Shown here one piece after another: positions 26,851 to 36,093 of a DNA stretch of 64,000 nucleotides. Each line of letters opens with the position of its first letter. The stretch's first letter is position 1. The stretch is from Pristionchus mayeri. Taxonomy: Eukaryota; Nematoda; Chromadorea; Rhabditida; Neodiplogasteridae. The stretch is from contig BTRK01000006.1 of NCBI GenBank assembly GCA_036245805.1, forward strand, positions 24,832,365-24,896,364. The letters are read 5' to 3'. The translations under genes were made by a program, and so were the position numbers. Below the pieces are notes generated by a model. The model searched no databases. It saw only the letters and a program-made list of their open reading frames with translations, and had not been told where the DNA came from.

Positions 26851-27379
26851 GTTGTCTTCGTTCCCTTTAGAAGAATTCCTCATTATCTCACTATCGTGTA
26901 CAGGGGAGAAGCAGAATTTAGTGTTAGACAGTTTGGCACTATCTACTCTCAGAATCGAAATTCATCTCGGAAAGTACGGGAAGAGTGAGTGGGAAATCTT
27001 GTCATTCTGCAGAATCTAACGAGAACGAGATAAGAAACGAGAGGAGTAGGAATTTCCTCCCCAAGTACGGCATTTTTATGAGAGATCATTGAATTAGGAG
27101 AGACTGAGGGAGAGAAAAGGAAGAAAAGGGCAAAGAAGTTTTTGTTCGTTCTCTCTTCTGTTTCGGATTAGCAGCCGAGTCTAAAAGTGCAACTCTCCCC
27201 CCATCTCCTCTCTCTCTCTGCATCAAAGATTGTACTCCTTCAACTCCCTGACATCAGTGATCATCTTCCTCATCTTGAGATCGTTGCAATTGCCCCCTTC
27301 CTTCTTCCCCTTCGAAGAAGAGTGGGAATGATCTCCCTCTGCCACCTCAATTCATTCCTTCACTACTCAATCTTCCCTC

Positions 27380-29431
27380 TCAACCCACATCAGATGCTGG
27401 AAGGAGGGAGACATCAGAGTGGCCCTCCCCTCCATTCACTTTCGTCGATGCTCCTCCATCACCAACTGAATGAGATTCGATTAGAGTCCATTTACACATC
27501 TCTCCCTCTCTCGTCATTCTTCCCTTCCTCTCTAGTAGACACTCGTTGAGTGATGGAACTGTGATCGGTTCTCTCTCTCCCGCACAAAGACAGTCGTAGG
27601 GTGAGTAATGGAGAGGAAGAGGGACAGGAGGAGGAGGAGGGACAGGAGGAGGAGGGGGAGGATGGGGAAGGGGGGGGGCAAAGGGACCCATCCGAGGTTA
27701 GAAACAAAGAGTACTTGGCAGACTGCCAATGTGCACTTTGTGTGAGGGCGGAAGGGCTCTCTTTATCCCCCCATGCATACGAGAGAACTTGCGTGATTCC
27801 TCCCCCTTTAGGATGGATGCATTCGAAGGAAACATGGAGACAAGGGGGCATTGGATAGAACCCACTGGTGGACTGTTCAATCAGGTCTCTCTTCGCCTCT
27901 TCCCTTTTCGCTGCTCCTTCACTCATTTCTTCCTCCATTCTATCTTCTACTACGGTCTGTCGCTTCCTCCTCCTAAAGAGAGAGATGGAGAGATGAGAAG
28001 GGGGGAGGACACCTGAATGCGAATCCACTCTTATATGGAGTGATAGGGGGAGATCGGAAGAGAGAAGATTCTCCCTCGATCACCGAACGACGAACTCGCA
28101 TCTGAGAGAGACCATTCCATGCGGGAGGGGGACAAAAGCACAACGGACAAAAGCACAACAATTCACCATTAATTTGCGATTAGACGTAGCGACTTGGGAG
28201 TTGTTTCATTGTAACCAGTAGGCGCTCCCCTACATTTGCATATACAAATCTTGTCACCAGGCGAACTTGAATTTCACACCTCAGTTATGTATAGGGGTTC
28301 ATGGTCAAAAATTGCACATCTGAGTGGAAAATCATGAATAGATAATCACCAAATGCCGTAACCAATCGATCTACATGTTACTAGTTTTGAGTAGTTACTG
28401 GTGTTCTGGAATATCGATTGGTTACGGCATTTAGTGATTATCTATCTATGATTTTCCACTCAAATGTGCAATTTTGATCCATGAACCTCTATACATAGAT
28501 ATGGAGTGAAACTTAAGATCGTCTGGTGGCAAGATTTTCAAATGCAAATGTAGGGGAGCACCTACTGGTTACAATGAAACAACTCCCAAGTCGCTACGTC
28601 TAATAGCAAATTAATGGTGAATTGTTGTGCTTTTGTCCGTTGTGCTTTTGTCCCCCTCCCTTCCATTCCATATCTCTCTTCTCATATAAACCCAATAAGT
28701 CTTTAGTAATCTCTGCCGCATATCTTTCACTCACTAGTCTCAAATTCGTTGAATGAGATAAAAATGAAACCTCCTTGCTCTTTTCCCTGTGCATCCTCTC
28801 CCTCAGTACAGTCATGAGTGCACGAATGGACTCCTTGTCCTCATCGATGATCGACTCTTCTGCAGATTACCCTCCCCCGTCCCCTCCTCCCTCTCCCTCT
28901 CCTCATCCCCTCTCTCTCTCTCACCGATTGAGGCCATCAACAGTTTCTCCATCTTGGCAATAGTCAGTTCAGCAGTGGGTGAAGTGAGTAGTGAGTGTAT
29001 CTGTAAGTGTCCCATCTCTCTTTCCTCCCTTCTACATCATCCACTCTTGAGGGTGCCCACCACTCTCCATTCTTCCTTCCTCCTCCCCCCCTTCACTCAC
29101 CATATTCGCATCCTTCTCACTTGATTCGACTGCACTTTCTACGATCGCCTGGTCCCACAACGATTGCAATTCTGAGGATTACGGTGGATGAAGAGCATCG
29201 ATTGATCTCACCATTGCAATCGATGATTGCTGGTCCGTTATCTAGTGCAGTGCATGGTGCAGTGGGAGAGGGACAGAGGGAGGGCACCTGGGAGGGATGA
29301 AGAGGATCTCAATGAGTGGATCTCACCTCTGGACAGGGTTTAGTAGTGCACCCACAGCAACAAAGAAGAGTACGGAAGGAGAGAAGGGAAGGGAAGAGGA
29401 AAGGGAAGAGGACGAGGGCTGCAAACCTCAT
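27380..29431 (-). CDS. Secreted LCCCGC-family protein, minus-strand member
   Basis: Exons 29431-29327, 29287-29212, 29171-29101, 29000-28925, 28859-28771 and 28101-28013 join in frame, then an exon starts at 27972. A signal peptide (MRFAALVLFPFLFPSLLSF) is followed by eight cysteines at residues 24, 25, 26, 28, 33, 40, 47 and 59, starting LCCCGCTTKPCP. Next come helical acidic segments (ELQSLWDQAIVESAVESSEK, EESIIDEDKESIRALMTVLR) and a basic stretch. The 3' end is my best guess: a donor after GAACAGTCCACCA and a last exon ending at 27380. Reading through instead gives a stop at 27492. Intron 5 contains a 0.5-kb foldback. No known family recognised. It is divergently paired with its relative starting at 29660. 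Confidence 0.75.
28130..28655. mobile_element. Foldback element in intron of the LCCCGC minus gene
   Basis: Near-perfect palindrome. Both outer ends are the doubled ggacaaaagcacaac repeat (inverted on the right), and the arms meet near 28390 (accaatcgat / atcgattggt). It shares a tataggggttcatggtc-like core with the larger element at 31233-32430. No coding capacity. Confidence 0.85.
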
Positions 29432-29659
29432 GAGATACGATGAATGGACATAAGTAAAGGAAGAAGTGAGAGTCGAAAGTGGGCCAGTAATCGAAAGTGT
29501 TATCAACATATAGTGTGAGTGAGTGATGGGTAGGACGAGGAATGGTCTGTCTCTCGTATCCTTGGAGGTCTCAAACAGGCCTTGGGCAGAACGAGTTGAG
29601 GAGTGTACACAGAAGAGAGACACGGGCATGGAGTAGTCCATCACTCACTTTCACCCCTC
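29432..29659. promoter_or_regulatory. 228-bp bidirectional promoter of the LCCCGC pair
   Basis: This is the only sequence between the two start codons, so it must drive both genes unless their UTRs overlap. A block near 29500-29545 contains tatagtgtgagtgagtgatgg. No known motif is recognised. Confidence 0.5.
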
Positions 29660-30928
29660 ATGTATCCAATTGGCCTCCTCCTCCTCCTCCTCGTCTCTCC
29701 TGTCTTCTCCTTCCATTCGACTCTCTGCTGCTGTGGCTGCGACCAACCCTGTCCCATCCAGCACAGGTGAGAACGGGAGAAAGAAGAGAAGAAGGGAGTG
29801 ACTCTCAGAAGGGAATGCGGGGCTGATCCGTCCACTTCATGCTCCGATGTCAGTCTATTCAACAAGACAGAGAGCATCGTGGCATGCAAGGTATTCACTA
29901 CCAGTCATCTTCATATTAGAGGGCTTACTATTAGAATTATTGTTAGGAGTAATATAGGAAAAGAGATATTGTTATCAGGCAATAATCGGAGTGTGGATAT
30001 CAAATGGATTCCCAGTTGATGAGAAGATCGAGGGATCGAATGGAAGGAGACACGTTTTGATGGAGATGGTGAGGGAAGGGAGAGACTCCCAATGAGTGAT
30101 CCATTACAGAGAAGTGGAAAGGAAATTAGTCTAGTGACTCTCGAATCGAAGATCGATGCTGCAGAAGAGAAGAAGGGAGATCAGGTCAGTATATCGATCG
30201 ACCATCCAAATCAGTCGGATTCTGAGGCGATAACGTCATTCTCAATCGATTCGTCGTCCACTCATCTCATCGATCGACCTCTCCCCACACTCATCTCATC
30301 TCCCTCATCACTACAAATCCCTTCTTCCAACAATCAGGCATAAGCATAATTTCTTACTTATTCCTGAAGATATTTTCAGGTTTCATTGTTCGCAGAAGAA
30401 TTAGCTAGACAGCAACAGCAGCAACCACTACAACAACCAGTGTCCACTGGGGTGAGGGAATGCATCAATGGAGTCATATTGGTATCTCTACAGATCCTCG
30501 GGTACAACTGGCGACTAGGGGCAGATCAACAGTGGAAACTCGCTCCCGTCACACAGGAAGATGCGCAGGTCGCCCTTCCTCCCCCCTTCCACTCCCCTTT
30601 CTTCTTTCCACCACCTCATCCATCCTTTTAGGCCTCTGCAATCATTCGAAATGAGCAGATGATGCAGTCGAATGGGCTGAATCCGATGATTCCTTCTATG
30701 CCTTCTCCATTGGTTCCTCCCCTTCCCTCCCCCATCCAATCCCCTATGGGTTCTCTCCCCATGTCAGTGGGTCGACCAATGGGGAGATCAATCCATCCGA
30801 TGGGGGGAGAAATGCAACCTCCAGAGCCCTCTTTCCCTGCTGCTGCATGGAGGACATTCAATCAAGTACTTGATGGATTCAGCACGGGGTTCAGTAGTTT
30901 GGCAGATAAAGTATTCAAGATTATCTAG
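29660..30928 (+). CDS. Secreted LCCCGC-family protein, plus-strand member
   Basis: Seven exons, all in frame, give 265 residues: 29660-29766, 29809-29890, 29979-30068, 30110-30184, 30380-30451, 30494-30568 and 30632-30928. Residues 1-18 are a strong signal peptide (MYPIGLLLLLLVSPVFSF). Eight cysteines follow at 23, 24, 25, 27, 31, 39, 47 and 62 (LCCCGCDQPCP), with an NKT glycosylation sequon at 54-56. After this head come an acidic/Lys helix, a Gln-rich stretch, a Pro/Met-rich stretch (SPMGSLPMSVGRPMGRSI) and an aromatic tail. The domain is unknown to me. The cysteine pattern matches the divergent neighbour, so the two are ancient duplicates with fast-evolving tails. An alternative GC-AG intron after 30342 would lengthen exon 4. 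Confidence 0.85.
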
Positions 30929-31650
30929 GCCTACTCCTTCTCCCCTCCCCCTCCATCCTCCTCATCTTGATCTCATTTATTCGTTTTGTTATCATTTCTC
31001 GATAAAAAATCTGAGTCAATTATTATGCTATTTTTCGTGTATTTTCTAGACCGTTCTCATATCACGGACAGTTGAATCATTGCATATTTTTTAAATATGG
31101 TCCTTGAGAGACACCAAATTCTAATGACTGCTTCGCTTCTGCAGTTAAAATAAAATTGACGATAGCTTGTGAGAATCAAGAATTGAGAGAATCATTAACC
31201 AGCGAATAAAACCCCACCTCATAGTCATGGTGACGAATAATTACCATCATAGTTGCACACCACTGGCGGCGACAATTGAGGCAGCGCTCATAGACGTATA
31301 GGGGTCATGGTCCAAAATAGTGGTGGGGGTTGATGTTCGATCGACCTTAGGTACCATAACCAACATCATCTACAGTAACTCGACTGTCATTTGTCGTCTA
31401 CCGTAACCCGATCTACAGTAATCCAGGTACTGTAAGCACACCACGTGGTCGCAAACGAGCCGATACTCGGCCGCACAGGCATGGATGACCTTCGGCCGGA
31501 ATACCGTAATCCACCTACAGTAACCTGGATACCGTAATCCTGGTTCACTATCATGAACTGACTAATTTTCTAAAATAGGTGCAAAAAATCGGTTCTGCAT
31601 TGTTTCAAGTACAACTGTTCGAACAATATTTATTTTTATTTTCTGCATGC

Positions 31651-31723
31651 ATAAGTCATCGCCGAGCAGTTAACGCGCTAGACTTGACAACCGAAGGTTC
31701 CGGGTTCGACTCCGGTCGGCGGC
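31651..31723 (+). other. tRNA-like sequence, left arm of foldback
   Basis: Contains a D-arm-like gccgagcagttaacgcgc (A-box-like), an anticodon-loop-like cttgaca, and gggttcgactcc matching the B-box. The anticodon and T stems do not pair fully, so I regard it as tRNA-derived rather than a working tRNA gene. Confidence 0.55.
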
Positions 31724-31944
31724 AAACACCTTTGCCAAGCTTTGGAGAGTTTGAAAAAGTGAAGTAGGATTACCGTAACCTTGCTACAGTATCCCGATTC
31801 GGTGGGTCAACATTATTGCGCTGGGTCAGATCGATAACTTCATAAAAGTAGAGCATCGTTATAACGATAACCGGGATACTGTAGCAAGGTTACGGTAATC
31901 CTACATCACTTTTTCAAACCCACCAAAGCTTGGCAAACGTGTTT

Positions 31945-32016
31945 GCCGCCGACCGGAGTCGAACCCGCAACCTTCGGTTGTCAAGTCTAGCGCGTTAACC
32001 ACTCGGCTATGCCTTA
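31945..32016 (-). other. tRNA-like sequence, right arm of foldback
   Basis: Inverted partner of the left-arm copy. This one keeps the better A-box (tagccgagtggttaac) and the same B-box. The stems are again imperfect. Read alone it could still act as an internal Pol III promoter. Confidence 0.55.
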
Positions 32017-32753
32017 TGCATGCAAAAAATAAAAATAAATATTGTTCGAAGAGTTGTACTTCAAACATTGCAGAACCAGGATTACGGTATCCCGGTTACT
32101 GTAGGTGGATTACGGTATTCCGGCCGAAGGTCATCCATGCCTGTGCGGCCGAGTATCGGCTCGTTTGCGACCACGTGGTGTGCTTACAGTACCTGGATTA
32201 CTGTAGATCGGGTTACGGTAGACGACAAATGACAGTCGAGTTACTGTAGATGATGTTGCTTATGGTATCTAAGGTCGATCGAACATCAACCCCCACCACT
32301 ATTTTGGACCATGACCCCCCTATACGTCGTTCCGCACTGCGCCCCACTATTCGTGGGGCGCAGTGCGGAACCATGAGTCATGGTCTGAAATCACCTCGCC
32401 GCCAGTGTTGGGCAACTATGATAATTACCCTCAAAGAAACTAGATATGAATTAGATTGGAGAAGTGCTACTTTTCCCGTTTACAATTAAAATATCCATTT
32501 GTGTGCCGTATTACTGTTCAAATCTTCGATCAATCCAATTTCCTTCCTCACCTACTTCAATTTCCTGTCTCATGGAGAAGGGGAGGATCATGGGCCTCAT
32601 CCTACTCTCAACCAAAACCATAGCCACATCATACTTCGTGCAAATAGTTCTATCACCCAACAATCAAGTTGATTCCACCAATTTAAATATATTTAAATCT
32701 CCTCTTACGAGTAGTTCTCTTCGTCCACGATGTCCTCTTATGCAGTCAGAGAG

Positions 32754-33491
32754 ATGAAATTCCCCAAGCCTCTTCGAACAGCCGTAAGATTTCCTTCTTC
32801 TTGGGCAGATTATGTTACTGTTTTTTTTATGTAATATTAAAAGTTAATTATTTATTGATCGTTGTTCTCCCTCAGAGACCCCCTGGGGCACCTCCAATCT
32901 ACGATTGCGTAAGTGAACAACCTAGATTATTTCTTCCGTAGTTTATAAATGGTAGGAAATCAAGCCCCGTGGTCCTCCTCCTCCTCCCATTCCGACGTGG
33001 GAAGTTGTGCTGATTGCCATTGGAATGTGAGTTAGGGAACCCGAAGGATATCTATTTTATCCATTTGAAAATGTACGTTTTATTGGTAATGTTTGTACAA
33101 AAGTGGACAGTTGCATAGTATGAGCAATGTTGAATTAACTGTCAAGTTAGAGGATAGATAGGTATGGTGGGCAAAAATACATTAATATCTTGATTCATTG
33201 AAATATTTTTGAAATGTGAAGAATAGTCCGATGCTATACGAAAGATACAATTCGATGATATTCACTCCAGTTTCATGTTATCCCCTTTTATGGCCATCGA
33301 CTGAATTCCTTCTGATCTTCGTAAATTCAATTCAGATTCGTTTCCCCTTTCCATCGAATGTAATTCACTATCTACCGTATCTTCTTCATCTCAGTTTCCT
33401 CCCAGTCCTCCTCTGGTTCGTCTGTGTCACATACACCTACATCGCCTACTACGATGAGTGGATTCGACCTTCGAAGGAATTCTCCGGTTGA
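32754..33491 (+). CDS. 73-residue single-pass membrane protein with proline-rich N-terminus
   Basis: Four small exons join in frame: 32754-32783, 32876-32908, 32965-33026 and 33395-33491. The N-terminal half is basic then proline-rich (RPPGAPPIYDC, PRGPPPPPIPTW). One hydrophobic segment follows (about residues 34-59, VVLIAIGIFLPVLLWFVCV), and the tail is short and charged (YYDEWIRPSKEFSG). No signal cleavage motif, so probably a small tail-region membrane protein. I do not recognise a family. The tiny first exons make the start moderately secure. Confidence 0.7.
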
Positions 33492-34359
33492 CTCACTCAT
33501 ACTTCACTCCCTCAGTAATTACAGAAATATCCTTTCTTCTTCACCTTCGATGTGATAGTTGTTGAAATTTTCTTTTATTCGTCCCTATTATTTCATTACG
33601 TACGATAACTTTTCGTATTAGGAGGAGTACTCTGTGGATTAGTCGTAGTTATCAACTGAGAATGACATTTACATTTACGCCTGGTGAGAGATTGAAGGAG
33701 TAAGATTCGACAGTCTTCAGAATCGTAAGATAATAGTATGGAAATTGAATGAGTGCCGAACTTATTCGAGAAAAAAGCTTTCAGTTAGATAAATTGTAAA
33801 ATTAAAATGTTGTAGATATGTTCACACGTGAACACATTTATTTGAAATATGGACCATATTATATGATGAAGGAGATTGTTTCTCCCTAGTCACAGACTTG
33901 TCACATTCCTCCATTTGCTCTCCTGGTATCTTGTCAATCAGGGAATGAACAAACAGACAGTACACAAATCTCCATTATTAATCTTTATTACTTTCGACAA
34001 AATTATTATTATTATCTATTATTATAACTTATTATTATAACGATTGAGAGTAAGATTGGGATATCGACCTGTACATAGAACGAGAGAGAAACACAATACT
34101 GAAACATCACTGGTTATGGGGTTGTGATGAAAGCTCAAGGTAGTGTTCGACCCGATATTCAAACAACAAAAGAAATGGAGAGGCCCGAGAGAAGAACAGT
34201 TTGAATATGAGAAGTAAGTAAGAGTGGAGGAGAGGGCGAAGAAGATGATGAACCAGAAGGGAACGGAGAGGTTCAACCAAGAATCCTCAACGAGAACAAT
34301 GCAAATAGGGGAGAGTCACAAGAAGAAGGATGGGAGAACGAAGGGAAGTCACGTGGCCA
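33492..34359. other. Convergent spacer
   Basis: AT-rich stretch between the small membrane gene and the 3' end of the ShK gene, with tattattatt repeats near 34000-34035. Nothing else seen. Confidence 0.4.
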
Positions 34360-36093
34360 TCAAGTGGTGCATCGACCACACGTACGAGGACATTGAATTC
34401 CCATGAGAGTGAAGTAGCGAGAGTCGAGACAAAGGGAGGATCTGGAATAGAGACGAGATAGGGAGGGGAGGGAAGGGGATACTCCAGTGGAGTCTCTCAC
34501 TACTCACCGTTGTGTGCAATCCGAGTATCCAGTGATGGGATTGAGTAGATCGGAGCAACTTCCTGAAGTGATCTCTTCGACTTCATTCGCCCCCCCCCCC
34601 AATAATGTTCCCTAAGAGGTTGAATATGATCCGTGTTCACCCTTCTCATTCTTTGACCCTTGTCTCCATTTCTCCCACTGTTTGTCTACTCTCTCCTCCA
34701 TGTTTTGACTCTCTTCTCTCTCTTCCCTTCAGGGGGTTTCATCTAGATTCCATGGTCTCATCTCTCCTTCTTCTCACCAGTCGCAGGTTGGGTGAGGGTG
34801 GAATTGCATCGTCCGCATGTCTGTGGACACTGCACACTCATCAGATTGTAGTACGCGGGCACTGCACAATAGCTGATCCTGAAGGGGAGGAGATAGGGGG
34901 GGGGGGGGGGGAGGATGAGGGTATCTCTTTCTCTCACATGGAGGCGCAGTCGGAGGTGCATGCAGCAGTGGAAGTGAGCATCGTCCCCGTGCAAGGATCC
35001 CTCCCTGCACAACACGATGACGGATTCATCTGGTCGGTGCAGCCTGAAAGCACTCCTGTCTCCCTTCTCCCCCCCCCCTCCCCCCTCCCCCCTCCCCTCT
35101 CCCCTTCCTTCACTCACTCGTTCTCGTCGTACTCGTACAGAATCCGCACGTAAGTGGACACTGCACACTCATAATCGAGAAGTAGTTGAGATTAGTGCAG
35201 AGGTTAGTCCTGAATCAAATCTCATTGGTCTAGAGACCACTGAAGTATCAATTGGTGGCAATCTTTGATATCCATCGAGACTACTTCGTGATTCTGGGAA
35301 GTGAGACTCTCCTTTCCTCTCTACGTGGTCTCCCTATGTGATCAATCCTTGAATGGACAATCTCCCTTCTTGTGACTCCAATGGTCATCCTCCCACCATC
35401 ACTTCAGCCTTATTTTTATGTCTTTGGATTTGTCTCTTCTCGAACAGGAAAGACTTAGGCCGTCAAGGGCACTTCAACAAAAGGACGAGTGCAGTTTACT
35501 CACTGCCAAACAAGCCGAAGATCGATGACCACCCTCTCCCCCCTTGACCTACCTTCGGACGCAATCGGAGACTCCCGTGATGGGATTGACGGAGTCGAAG
35601 CAGTCGTCTGCAGCAGCAGCAGTCGACGTCACGGGAGAAGCTGTCGTCGTGGTTGTTGTCGTGGTTGTCGTAGTCGTCGTGGTGGTAGGGACAGTGGGGA
35701 GGACGATGAAGTCGTTGAGACAACAAACTGAGAGTGAGGCCATTGGTCGTTTGGACTCGAGAGACGAAGGAGATGAATGAATAATGATCGGAGTGGACAA
35801 ATCGAGTGCAAATATGGTGTTGGTCCACTAGGACACGGAATTGCACGATGGGGGAGAGGGGAGATTGACACGTACCCGGATTGGGGAGATTGATGAGGCA
35901 AGTGTAGCCATCGGGACACAGAGCAGTCGTCAGATCACCCGGGACGAGGAAGAGACACGAATCTGGAAGGAGAGAAGAGTGACGTCATCAGGAGAGGGCA
36001 CTCACCCAACACTCCCCCTGCTGCGCATGTCTGGGCAAGGGATCGATAGATGCACAGACTCACGAGCACCACCAATGAACGAACTACATTCAT
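34360..36093 (-). CDS. Secreted protein: lustrin-like head, threonine-rich stalk, three ShK domains
   Basis: Eight exons join in frame to 261 residues: 36093-36006, 35962-35876, 35727-35553, 35209-35118, 35043-34938, 34878-34778, 34562-34508 and 34441-34360. Residues 1-20 are a signal peptide. Residues 21-60 carry a cysteine head with CPDGYTC and a CC pair, like lustrin-type repeats. A run of about 15 threonines forms a mucin-like stalk. Three ShK domains follow (about 102-141, 148-206 and 218-259), each ending in the CPxTCGxC form. Such proteins are common secreted or surface proteins in nematodes; many are not toxins, and a precise role cannot be inferred. Each ShK domain is split by an intron at the same place. 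Confidence 0.9.

Larger units (their letters stand above)
18540..27379. repeat. Long purine/pyrimidine-asymmetric region with many G-runs
   Basis: The plus strand is dominated by GA/GGA/GGGG runs over most of 18.9-26.0 kb. Examples are 22010-22110, 22390-22460, 22540-22600, 22710-22760, 25460-25510 and 25935-25970. The sense and antisense ORFs made by these runs (poly Ser/Pro/Leu or Arg/Glu/Gly) are mostly artefacts. Confidence 0.7.
31233..32430. mobile_element. 1.2-kb foldback element with a tRNA-like module in each arm
   Basis: Terminal inverted sequences are about aattaccatcatagttgcac (left) and gttgggcaactatgataatt (right). Each arm of roughly 500 bp repeats the other in reverse, including strings of ctacagtaa / ccgtaatcc. 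Both arms carry a tRNA-like sequence (31651-31723 and 31945-32016). Confidence 0.85.

Noticed and set aside
31651..32016. A pair of functional tRNA genes
   Set aside because: A and B boxes are present, but the anticodon and T stems do not pair properly, and both lie in arms of a repeat; kept only as tRNA-like.
35544..35800. Long Val-rich plus ORF opposite the Thr-rich exon
   Set aside because: Shadow of the threonine repeat of the ShK gene.
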